From positions 180,475 to 219,862 of the forward strand of contig NC_049997.1 in the NCBI RefSeq assembly GCF_000003815.2: a stretch of DNA of 39,388 bases, given 5' to 3'. The notes under the pieces were generated by a model, which worked only from the letters and a program-made list of their open reading frames with translations, was not told where the DNA came from and made no database searches. The position numbers were made by a program, and so were the translations under genes. Source of the DNA: Branchiostoma floridae. Taxonomy: Eukaryota > Chordata > Leptocardii > Amphioxiformes > Branchiostomatidae. Positions 20,546-31,200 of the stretch are shown piece by piece. Every line of letters begins with the position of its first letter. Positions within the stretch are counted from its first letter, which is position 1.

Positions 20546-22100
20546 AAAGAAAATACCTCCTATTATGAAATCCGAAGTAAGCCATTAGGCCGTATTATGT
20601 TTACATTTGTACGTCAAAATCCAAGCGCCCCAGTAGTGGTTAACATAAAATGCTGCGTGGTATGGTTCTATTCTATCCCATGCATACGGTACATTCAAGT
20701 TGCGGAAGTAATTAGCAGAGTGCCCCGAGTAGCTAGCGGAGCCATGTCGTCATTTAGGGTACTAGGTAGAAGCACGTTTACGTTATTGTGTACCAATCTC
20801 TTACCCCCCTTACTTCTACCCGAGCATAAAATTCTCCGTCATCTTTACTTTGAGAACAAACATATGCTTACGAACAATTAGGAAAAGACGGAGTACACCT
20901 ACCGTCCGTGAGCACGCCATGTTGGCGACCTCTCCCCTTTCTTTGTAACGGATAGGTGTGAATGTTCGACTTTGACCTTCGACTTTGAATAGCCGGGGAT
21001 GTCCAATGATAGCTTGATCAGGGTGTGCCAACACCATGCCTTATTTTTAAAGCATTATTATAACGCAATTTAAACTTTCTACCAAAATTTATCAACATAC
21101 TATCCACATTCTTGATAAAGATTGTTAGAGTATAGAGGTTAAAATCAGAATTAAAGAAAATACTTGAAAATTAATGTTGTTATGCTGTTGAACTTGAAGA
21201 GCTTTTAAATAAATTGTGACCTAAAATTAAAATAAAAGGTTTAGTCATATGTTATCTAAAAAAGAGTCAGTAAGCACAAAAAAGGACACTTCGTCTTTCG
21301 TAGAGTGTTTGTATTAATATAATTACACATTATGAAAATGAATATTATTTTGCACATTTTATCATAATGTCTCCTTGCCCGAAATAGCATGGCTATCACA
21401 AAATATGTGTTTTACCTTATCTGGCTTATTTTTGGGATTACATGGTTGGTGGCTTACGGCTGCCTGTGGTTATTTTTGACCGCGAAAATGTATAGTGTCC
21501 GTACGCCAGTAAAAAAAATGGGTTTTCGATAGGAATAAAAAGATTTTGGTGAAAATGTTCCACAACGTCTTAGATGGTGGCCTTATGGCAAAAAAATCAC
21601 CTAATGTAACAGTTACAGTTGTTAATATATGAAAAAATGCCATTAGTGGCCAGGTTGTACTGTACATGTCTGTATATGAAAGCACATCATTACTTCGGCT
21701 ATACTGTACATTGGTGCTGCCCAGTAATCTTAAGAGATAAAGTTTCGAGACTAGAAGGCTAACGATTTCCTTCAGTACTTCACATGGTCTATACTAGTAC
21801 ACTATTGTGCTGTTTATTCCCACTAAAACACATTCAAATTTACTAATATACGATGACAGCACCTCCCACTCTGTCCTGCCACTTGCTACATGGCATCACC
21901 AAACGACACAGGGGGTGTGGTAATGACGTTGTTACTATGGTGACATCCATTTGCTTCAGTATACAGCTCTTGACCCTATTTTTGATACAAATATTTTTCT
22001 CTCTTTCGGGTTATCATGATGACATCCATAGGTATCATTATTCCCATGTAATGTGTCCGTTTGTTGGACCCCATACCGTCCGATTCGTCGCAAAATGCAA

Positions 22101-22133
22101 ACGGAACCGGAAATGGCAGCACTGACGTAGAAT
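22101..22133 (-). pseudogene. Inverted fragment of SLC17 exon 9
   Basis: The minus strand reads CTACGTCAGTGCTGCCATTT then CCGGTTCCG, matching the orphan exon 9 at about 22365-22395 in opposite orientation with one mismatch. It points to a local inverted duplication. Confidence 0.65.
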
Positions 22134-22334
22134 TCTAAGTCGACAAACTGTGGTTCAAGCTGCAATATTTCAAATACATTGCAATGCTCATCGATTTTGA
22201 TAACATTTTGAGTACAATGGATATAGGTTATTCCACGAATAAAGGTTGACCAGCATTAGAGTCGAATTTCTACCCACATCCGCATTTAGTTTCTGCTACT
22301 TCAAAACTAAATCATTATGCTTTACTACCGACAA

Positions 22335-22565
22335 CAAACTGTAGCAGCCTAGCAGAAAGTCTTCTACGTCAGCGCTGCCATTTCCGGTTCCGGTTCCGGT
22401 TCCGTCATGGCTCTGGGGTTCCTCTGGACTGATCCGGTTTCCTGGGCACAGGACCCGGATGTAGGCAAACTGTTCCAGCCAGCACGGGACAAACTGATAA
22501 ATGACGTCAGTGATAGAGAGAAAGAAAACTGTTGTCCAGTACTTGTTTACGAGACCACAGTGTGA
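22335..22565 (+). pseudogene. Orphan last exon of an SLC17 copy
   Basis: It reads as exon 9 (77 codons): QTVAA-stop-QKVFYVSAAI, then VMALGFLWTDPVSWAQDPD, and ends VLVYETTV-stop. TAG replaces the TGG tryptophan found in copies 1 and 2 (AAWQKVFYI). The base before CAAACT is A, not G, so the acceptor AG has become AA. GGTTCC is repeated, adding two residues. The C-terminus resembles copy 2 (LVYETTV) more than copy 1. No other exon of this copy was found within several kilobases, so it is a remnant of a lost gene or a dispersed exon duplication. Confidence 0.85.
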
Positions 22566-23499
22566 AGTAAAAAAAAAACGCTTTTTTGGATTTATTGTTA
22601 CATGTTGTCACCTCTGCGTTCCACGTCATATTGCATATTTGGGTAAATGTTACATTTTGTACATTCCAATATTTCAATAATACTATGAATGATCATTACC
22701 CAAAGCAACAATTGTCTATGTTTGTAATTTATTATATGATTCATTTTTTGAGCACTGATTAAATGTAATGCAAATACGTTCGTACAACGGAGAGCAGTTT
22801 TTCCTGTATTTTTTTTTATTTACTTGTAAATAATAGTACCCCGTTAGACCTTTGCCAGTATACGTTCGGCCAAATATTAAAATCCGTGCCCTTTGGGATA
22901 AGAAAACAAAGAACTAATCATGCGTGGTGTGGTGCTATTTTGTCCAAGGCGGTAGCTATAAGTTACGAAGCTGAGGATTATGCCAGACAAATATCGGCTT
23001 TCAGGACAGGTAGAGGCACAGTCCGACTACTCTCCAACAAGAGGTTAGTCTGTTTTTTGACGTTTTTATCCGGCGTTCTATTTTGTATTGTACCTTGCTG
23101 TGTCCGTCCTACGTTTTGACAATACAAGATACAGTGCAAAATAGAAATCCCGATAAAAACGACTAACAATAACGTCAAAAAACAGCCTAGTCCGACTATA
23201 TAGCCTTTTTTATAGGCCATCTAATTCAGCCAGCGTGACTTTGCGACTTGATACTGTTGCCGGCTACTCCTGTACGTCTTCAGTTCCATGGCACGCGCTG
23301 GGGTCAAATAAATGAAACCTTTACGAAAAGCCAGAAATTTATGCTGATTTTCATATATTTTTAGATTGTATCCAGTAATTCAATATATGAAATTCTGGTA
23401 ACTTAGTTTTACACTCTTAGTTTTAGGCATGGAACCCTCTCGCTTGACGGTGAATATCCATATGCGAAATACCGTGTTCTTCGACCTTCAAATTATTAC
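22566..23499. other. Intergenic, with inverted repeat 23018-23205
   Basis: Mostly unrecognised. The segments 23018-23090 and 23115-23205 are imperfect reverse complements sharing TAGTCTGTTTTTTGACGTT / CTGTTTTTTGACGTTATTGT, TCTATTTTG and TATTGT, giving a fold-back hairpin. Confidence 0.55.
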
Positions 23500-23974
23500 T
23501 ACAGTCAAACCTTACCAAGACGACCACACAGGGGACCAGATAAAAGCGGTCGATTTGGACAGGTGGTCGGTTAGAAGAGTAACGACTCACAACATTCCCG
23601 ATGCACAGTTTAAATGGTTTCCGTCGTGTTTAATGGCAAATAGTGAGCACACGCGCGTACATCCGCCGCCATCTTTATTTTGAACATAACATCGTAATGT
23701 CAGTCAAAATCCGACGCAAACTGACCGAATTCGGCACGAAATCGTGCTAGTTATCATTGAAAATCGCTGACACCTCAAAATTTGTAAACGACGCAGTCGT
23801 TATGGGCAGGGATTTGGCCAGTTGGTCGTTGCAAAGAGATGTTTACGTCAATCAAGGAGCTTTTATCAAGAGCTCCTTGCGTCAATGTGGAAAATTTTCG
23901 GGACCGAGAAAAAGCGATCGTAATGACCAGGTGGTCGCTAAAAAGAGGTGGTCGCTTGGGCAGGTTTAACTGTA
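23500..23974. mobile_element. TA-flanked inverted-repeat element (Tc1/mariner-like MITE)
   Basis: The left end TACAGTCAAACCT and the right end AGGTTTAACTGTA are inverted copies, with TA at each boundary as expected for a Tc1/mariner-type target duplication. The inside repeats a GGTGGTCG motif (near 23560, 23820, 23930, 23947). There is no transposase frame. Confidence 0.65.
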
Positions 23975-24255
23975 CATTATTCTCCCTACCCATATTTTTT
24001 AATTAGCCTATACCGCTTTGAAATAAAATGCATATTACCTTTTAGCACACATCGTTAGGAAGAGTCTTGCATTTTGCAAATCCACCTCGCATTAGAAACA
24101 AAAAGAACATAAGCCAGACAAACATCTGCTTGGATGTCATATCAGATCGCCGGAAAGACTAATGGACGAATTTCTGTATTTCCGGACACGCGCAGATGAC
24201 CTACTTTTACTCCATACAAAATGATTGGTAATCTTGACCAAAGTGAATGTAAAAA

Positions 24256-24530
24256 TGTTTTTCTTGGGATATGTTATGATTTTGGAGGTGCATATTACAG
24301 GTAAGGGTTTTTGCATCTATATTGTGTTGAAAAAACAGATTTTTAGCAATGTTTGATGTGCAGTAGGTTGTAGAAATTAGGTGTTTTGAAGTTCTGTACA
24401 GGAAGCGAAAGGGGTCAAAAGATCACCCCATATGTTATGTTCCACGGTTTTGTTTAATGGCATCTGCCGTAAATCTTTTGCTGCTTTAGTCCTCAAATTA
24501 CTCTTAAAAGGCCGAACAACTATGCCAATG
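24256..24530 (+). repeat. Interspersed repeat, opposite orientation to 27303-27575
   Basis: The sequence from TTTTGGAGGTGCATATTACAGG to AAGGCCGAACAACTATGCC is the inverse of 27303-27575 (CATTGGCATGGTTGTACGGCC ... ACCTCCAAAATCC). Both contain a TAGGTGTTTTG block. Type unknown. Confidence 0.65.
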
Positions 24531-24766
24531 TGAGTTTTTCATGTTCTATAAAATTTATTTTTATCATTAAAATGACAGCTTCTTTCTGCCATGATTCCCA
24601 TTGTAAAGTATACGCAGCCTATATACCGCAATTTGCCCTAATACCCACCGAGCCACAGCCCGCCGTTTAACATTCCGGTAAGCCCTATTTAAAGACACCT
24701 GTCCGGCTTCATCACAATCGGCCTCTGCCTTAGATTCGCTTTTGCGTTGAGCCACCGTTTGGTCTG

Positions 24767-24880
24767 GCCTGACTAAAATCGCGTCCCTAGCGGCCGGCCC
24801 TACAATTACCGTCGCCCTAAAAGGAGGACATTGACCCCAGCCAGCGAGAGATTGTGTAAACACAGCTACTATAAATAACG
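24767..24880 (+). repeat. Interspersed repeat shared with 20430-20545
   Basis: GACTAAAATCGCG, CTAGCGGCCGGCCCTACA and TTGACCCCAGCCAGCG match the copy at 20430-20545. Confidence 0.6.
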
Positions 24881-26142
24881 CCGGAACAAACAAACAAGAA
24901 GAATCCTAATCTAACTTCTAAATTTCGGTACTCACGCTGTTTTGAATATTATGATCGGTATCCTGTCTCACGTACAATGGGACTGGCTGGCTACTGGCTA
25001 CCTCCGCAAAGATTTCAGATAACTGGCCGCACTACCAGAAACAGTGAGAAGTTAGATTGCCCAGCAGCACGAACCAATAGATATAGAAACTCGCCAATAC
25101 CGTACATGTGCCAACTGATTAACAAGTATGGCCTGATCCCTGAGTGACTTTTGAAATTGAGTGTCTTTTGAACACATTTTTCGAACAAGTTATATCGACT
25201 ATTATATTGTGCATGCATATGTCTGTCCATAATAACCGAACACCTGTCTTGATTGTGATATGTAGTCTAAGACCAATGGTCCCTTATTCGTGATACAAAT
25301 CGTATTATATTGTTAGCAATTAAGATTTTGAACTATGCTGTTTTTTTTTAATTGATGTACTTAACTTATAGTGTATTTCTCCCCGGAGGAGCACATGTAC
25401 ATACCAACACAATTCAGACATAACTAAATATCTGCAACGTGGTATGTTAATAAAGATTTCGGATTTCAGATTACAATGTACAATAAATGTCTATGATGAG
25501 CGGAGAAACTGTTTGTAAATTTATCCTGTAAAATAATAAAGAAAGCTGCGGAGCTTGTTATGAACTCACCGCGGAAGCCAAGACACGGGTATACACATGC
25601 TGTGCGACCTCGACTAACCTACGGACAAGCATGTGTAAATCTGGGATTCCAGAGCAATACGCCAGGAGGCGCGACTTCTCGGTGCATGTTGTATTGGTGG
25701 GGCCGCACAATGGGGGGGGGGGGGGGGGGTACTGGTATACACATACGGGAAGATATACACATACCGCTCTTTCCGGGCATGATGATGGTGATAAGAATAA
25801 ATCTCTCTTGTATGCAGCATAACGAACAATTACATCAATTCAGCGCCAAGTCGAGGTGCTAATTTATTCTCCTCACCCGATTAATGTTACCCCCCGCAAT
25901 TTAGACTCTTCCACGTACAATGTAGGTCAAACAAACAGCTGTCTGCTGGTCCTGTGTTGGACAGAAGGGAAGACTGCTGAAATGGCGTGTACAAAGCAGG
26001 TAAAGTGTACATTTATTCCAAGCGCTATGGTGTTTTCTGCAGGTATTCTAGTTTCTACGGGCAAATATTGCAGAGATTTGATTATCTTTATCCCGAAATG
26101 TTTATTTTTGATAAAGGCTTGGGTATGAGTGTGACGGCAAAA
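24881..26142. other. Intergenic, no gene recognised; 18-G homopolymer
   Basis: Unremarkable apart from a run of 18 G at 25712-25729. Open frames here are short and lack protein-like composition. Confidence 0.5.
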
Positions 26143-26350
26143 CTGCGACCTAAAATAGGATATATACATATAGCCTTCTCCTTCACACTGGGTATATCAT
26201 ACAAAACGTAAAAGTGTGACTGAGGAGACAACAAAACGCACAAAATGTAAAGTGATTCGTTTCTGTTCTATAGTATTCGTTGAGCGATCTGTCAAATTTT
26301 AGGTGGCAGGGTGACAGCGCGGCGAGAGCGCCGTTCCAGTGGAAATGGGA
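26143..26350. mobile_element. MITE, family D, decayed copy
   Basis: TGCGACCTAAAATAGGATAT on the left and TTTTAGGTGGCAG ... GAGAGCGCCGTTCCAGTGGAAA on the right match the arms of 29742-29996. A partial relative may run 26655-26800 (CACTGCAACCCAAAATGGAT, TGTGACTGAAAAGAGAACAA). Confidence 0.55.
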
Positions 26351-26805
26351 TATAACGAGAGCATTAGTGATAATTGGCCATGCTAGTAGTGTGCTTGCCC
26401 CTATCCGGCGGTCTAGAGTGCGAGATAACAGGACTAATGAGGTTAGAGTCCGACAAAACTGGCTAACGCCACACGAAGCAGCCTGGCTTTCTGGTAACCG
26501 TACCATCGGGACGTCGCCGCTATCTTCGCGGTGCCGAAGTGCTGGTGTCCCGCTTAGTTCATTAGCACACGCCGTGGAAATTTAACGGCGATATGTCTAG
26601 AGGCAAGCTAAAATGACAGACTACCAGAACCATCACTTATTGCTCAGCCCTCTTCTGCTAGATAATAATCTCTCACTGCAACCCAAAATGGATGTGTGAA
26701 ACTTTGATTTCACTCTTCGTTATGTACAAATTCTATAGGTGTGACCACAAAGGCTCCTTGGTGTGACTGAAAAGAGAACAAAACACACAAAGTATTATAT
26801 TACCA

Positions 26806-26890
26806 AGACTGGCGTAGCTAACATTCAATATCCTCGAAAACAGTGCTTTGATGGGAGACCACCAATGAATACTGGATGCTGTAGCCAGGT
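26806..26890 (+). pseudogene. 5S-rRNA-like fragment (5S pseudogene or 5S-derived SINE)
   Basis: TTTGATGGGAGACC, AATACTGGATGCTGTAG and the preceding TAGCTAACATTCAATATCCTCG follow the order of the 3' half of eukaryotic 5S rRNA (GGATGGGAGACCGCC, GAATACCGGGTGCTGTAG). The 5' half is not present, so it is not a functional gene. It lies next to the element at 27065-27237, and such a pairing could be the head and body of a SINE3-type repeat. Confidence 0.6.
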
Positions 26891-27064
26891 AATACTAGGA
26901 CCAAAGAGTCTTTAAAGATATAATACTTATTTCTCTACTAAGAGAAAAGCATGGAAGCTATTTTATATTAAAACACACTTCACTACCAGTGGACTAGCCC
27001 CCTGCTGTAGTGACCTTTGTGTGACCCCAGGGCTATAGGACGGAGATGGGTGCCAGGCCTACGT

Positions 27065-27237
27065 AATCTCCAAGCAGATCCTACGGTAGCATAAGACAGT
27101 ATCAAAAGCTGCCAGAGGAGTGAAGCCGGCTGAGGAGTGTGTTTTGCTACATGGCAAATGGACACCTTTTGGCTGACTGCACTCCTTGGACAGTTTGGTA
27201 CTATCTTATGCATTTGTAGGATCTGCTTGGAGATTTC
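27065..27237. mobile_element. Short inverted-repeat element, AATCTCCAAGCAGATCC ends
   Basis: The left end AATCTCCAAGCAGATCCTAC and the right end GTAGGATCTGCTTGGAGATT are exact inverted copies, and the match continues imperfectly (GCATAAGACAGTA / TACTATCTTATGC, then GAGGAGTG / CACTCCTTGG). No coding. Confidence 0.75.
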
Positions 27238-27302
27238 GGTATTTCTTAACAATGGGAATCATGGCTGAGAGAGGCTGTCAAAAATCACCTACCTGAGTTT
27301 TA

Positions 27303-27575
27303 GAACATATAAAACATTGGCATGGTTGTACGGCCTCTAAAGTGTAATTTGACGAGAAAAAAAATTACGGCGGGCGTAATTTTGTTAACAAAACATACGT
27401 GGTCGTGACCTTTTCACCCCTTTTCACTGCCTGTAAACAACACCAAAACACCTAACTTCTAAAGGCTACTGCAACCACAAATATCGCTAAAAATCCGTTT
27501 TTTGTCTACACAATATAGGGCCTGCAAACCTTACCTATAACACGAACCTCCAAAATCCAAACATATCCGAAGACA
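27303..27575 (-). repeat. Interspersed repeat, inverse of 24256-24530
   Basis: Same family as 24256-24530, inverted. Shared blocks are CATTGGCAT-GTTGT-CGGCC, ACACCTAA and ACCTCCAAAATCC. Confidence 0.65.
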
Positions 27576-27929
27576 AACAGTTCTACAGGCACTTTTGCCA
27601 AGGGTACCTAATCATAGGCTGAAACTGGGTCCTCTGCGCCTGTCCGAAAATACTGAAATTTGCCCTCACGCTGACGCTCACTTTTGTATCTATTGTTATT
27701 TTGTTTATTTGTTGTTATTTGCGCTGTTTTCTTTTGTGTGTGTGTGTCATTCGGTTTATGTTGATCTGCACATGACACATCAGTAAGACACTGGGTGTGC
27801 CTATCCTGTGTTTAAAAGTCACAAAAATAATTAGATGATTAAAATGCATGTTTTTTTTGTTCAACACAATTCGATCAATTCATTGGATGATCTTCTAAAT
27901 TAGCGAACTGTTGCTCAAATTTAAATCTT

Positions 27930-28055
27930 TTCAAAATATCTAAAATATTGCAGTTTTAAACCACCGTCCGTCGACTTGATATCACTAAATATGCTGGTTT
28001 TAAAGACATTGTTTACGGATATAGGTTACTTCGTGGATAAAGGTCAAATAGCGTT
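27930..28055. repeat. Half of a family B MITE upstream of copy 4
   Basis: AATATTGCAGTTTTAAACCACCGTCCG through GGATATAGGTTACTTCGTGGATAAAGGT matches the right half of the element at 8492-8713. It lies about 240 bp upstream of the first visible exon of copy 4. Confidence 0.6.
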
Positions 28056-28293
28056 AGCGGTCATGGCCGCCTGGAAGATCGGTGAATAAAGTCTACTAAT
28101 AGTTCTGTAGGGTAATCTAAATGTTATGTGTGTTGCAATTTTTGTAAACGATCAATAACCGCAAGTGAACCATCTCCAAAGTACTCCAGTGTTTACCGTA
28201 CACTGCGTATTGTTTGCTTATACTTTGCTTATGTTTGCACTGCTCCCCAGAGTATCTAATCAGTTCCTAACCCTCGCTACCCTTCACCCCTAG

Positions 28294-31200
28294 GTGACCG
28301 GCTGTATTTCGACCCGGTACTGTTTGGCCTTCCTTCTTATGGGAGTTATCATCCACGTCTTCACCCTGCGGTCAAACTTCAGTATCATTGTCGTTGCCAT
28401 GGTGAAACATTCTGCAAACAATGACGTTAACAGCTCCAAGGAGAACGAGTGTTATAATGCAAACATGACCCAGAATTTTCAGTATTTCCCACATGAAAAT
28501 AGCACGACATTCAAACTGGAAAATGTGACTGGAGAATTGTGGCAAGCAAATACAAGTCAGGTAAGACATTTGACTTTTATTGTACTGTCATTTTTTTCTG
28601 TAAGAGTTTTAAGATTCGACCGTATACTAATAAACGTAATGTTTTGTTTGTTGTTAGTTTGCGGGTTTGTTGGCCTACAGTTTAACAAAGTACATGTATC
28701 TCAATGTTTCATGGTTGCAATATTGGCTGGATATACAAGACGCGTGCTTTCGCTGGATCTCGCTGGAGATCCAGGATTTGTTTTTTTAAGTGCGTCTGGG
28801 ATTAAAATATTGGATACAACAAGTATCAAGTGTCGATAAAGTAACGCTAGGTAATGTTAGCATTCTATTGCACTTATATCTTTACTGANNNNNNNNNNNN
28901 NNNNNNNNNNNNNNNNNNNNNNNNNNNNNNNNNNNNNNNNNNNNNNNNNNNNNNNNNNNNNNNNNNNNNNNNNNNNNNNNNNNNNNNNGTTAGTTTGAGA
29001 TTTTAAAAAAATATAATGAAGATTGTTAAAATAAGTCATAAAAATCTTTCATAACTTTGTTGCGAATGTGATAGATAGATGTGCCGTTCGTAACTATGGA
29101 AAATTGATCATAGTCATACCAACAAATTGGAAAAGAAAATCTTCATTGCATTCATCTAAAATACCACTACTACTTGAATACATAGCGCAATAAAAATTCT
29201 AACTAATTATGTGGTAAATAAACATCAACAAAAACAAACGGTCAGGGCCTAGCATGAATAAATATGCCATGATATTTAAAAAATAATATAGAAAATATGG
29301 AGTTTTATGATTTTTTTTAGATTAGCAGTATAGGGCCACACGACAACTTACAATGCTTATTAGTATTAGATTGCATGATGTGATAAAATTATAAATTTAA
29401 TGAATTTCCTTTATCCAGGACCAGTTTTCCTGGGACCCCATTACCCAAGGCCGCATCATCGGTGCCTACTCGTACGGCCATGTCTTCAGTCAAGTGATGG
29501 GAGGGTTCCTGGAGGCCAGGTTTGGTGGGAAGAAAGTTCTCGGCCTGAGCATCCTGCTCTCCTCCGTTCTGACTCTGCTGACACCCGCGGCTGCTGTCGC
29601 TGGAGAATGGTGGCTGTTTGTTGTTCGGATGGTGGTCGGATTTGTGCAGGTACAAGTTGATAAAGAATTTGGTTACTTTGTCCTAAATTAATGCAATATC
29701 CGCGTCAGTGACGTGATTTTGAATATAACTAAAATACCAAATTAATACCCCTTTTCACAAGGACGGCGGCTTTCACCGCACTCTCTCACTGCGACTTAAA
29801 ATTTGACAGATTGGTCAACGAATTGTGTAGAAAAGTAACAAATCTTTTTACACTTCCTGTGTTTTGTTGTATTCTCAGCCACACTTTTGCGTTTTGTATG
29901 ATATAACAGTATAAAATGAAAGGTTACACATATCCTATTTAGGTCGCAGTGAGAGCACAGCGCGATCGCCGTCTAGTGGAAAGGGGGCCTTATTAGTCAA
30001 ATATTGGTTCCCTATTCAGACGGTATAGCCCCCAAATTGCATTATAGCGTCGTAATTACGTCACATTACGCCATGAAGATAGCAAATATACAGAAAATAT
30101 GCAATCTTATTAGTACATCAATCCCTGCAAATTTGGTGATCGTAATTCAAGCAGTTTTGGTATTACGAGGCGGGGGCCGAAAGGGCCATCCCCGGCCCAA
30201 AGACTACAAAGAAAAATGTTTAGATATATATGGTTAAACGTATCTTTGCTAATGTGGTATTGATAGCATCAATGACATAACTTATTGGATGAGACGTGGG
30301 TCGACTGACTACTGAGCAATCATAGTACAATGCTAAACTTCATTCCAACACAAATATTCGCGGATGAAATTTACAACGGCTACTGTCACATTCTTCAGGA
30401 TCAATAATAATAGATCTACTATACTTTTCATAAGTTTCACTACGTGCTTTCTTTGTTGTAACTATGTATGCAAATATAACACGCACATACACCCTGGTCT
30501 CCAGGTTTACAATTTGAATAGGTGATCTTGAGTCACCAGTTATGCCAATCCTTACTCAAACTAAACAAGGATATGTCACATAGCACAAATATGGTAAGTT
30601 ATCAGGAGTAAAGGTGCGCTCCCACCGTACTTGTGTCAAGCTTGCGTCACTGCGGGGTTCGAAACATACTCAACGAATTTCAAGCACAAAGAACGATTTT
30701 TCTTACTTTTTGTGTATTTTGTCGTCTTCTAAGTCATACTTTTACGTATTACGCAATATCTAAGTTATAAAAAAATCGGAGAAAATGACAAAAGAGTGAC
30801 GCAGTGAACGAACCCCGCAGTGACGCAGGCTTGACACAAGTGCGGTTGGAGCGCACCTTAATTGTTTACTTTGAAATACGTCATGTAGCCATCCTTAACT
30901 GGTGCTTGCGAATTTGTTGTGCTGTACCGAATGACGGCTGTGAAGCTTGATATGCGTGTGTCCTTTAAAAATATTTATAATGTTTTTATTGTGTCGTTCA
31001 TTATTAGGGTGTGACATTCCCGAGTATGTTTGGCATCTTGTCCAGATGGGCCCCGCCTTTGGAGAGAGGTCGTATTTTTACAATTGTCCATATTGGTAAG
31101 TCACCACACATGAACACGGACAACAGATGCTACTTGTTGCGCCCCGAACCGTGCTTTGTTTGGTCCTTACAGACATTTTCTCTTAAATATCACTATCCCG

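Larger units (their letters stand above)
20190..22334. other. Head-to-head intergenic region, left part
   Basis: No gene recognised. The stretch 20430-20545 (CTAAAATCGC, GCGGCCG, CCCCAGCCAGCG) recurs at 24767-24880 as an interspersed repeat. About 21040-21850 is AT-rich with nothing identifiable. At 22101-22133 there is an inverted piece of SLC17 exon 9. Confidence 0.5.

Noticed and set aside
21853-22165. Short open frames on both strands near 21853-22165
   Set aside because: No family resemblance, no splice support, and part is an inverted exon 9 fragment.
28063-28081. ATGGCCGCCTGGAAGATCG/GTGAAT as a coding first exon of copy 4
   Set aside because: It would end in phase 1, while the exon at 28294 must be entered in phase 0, so the join is out of frame. 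It overlaps no conserved block in the other copies.
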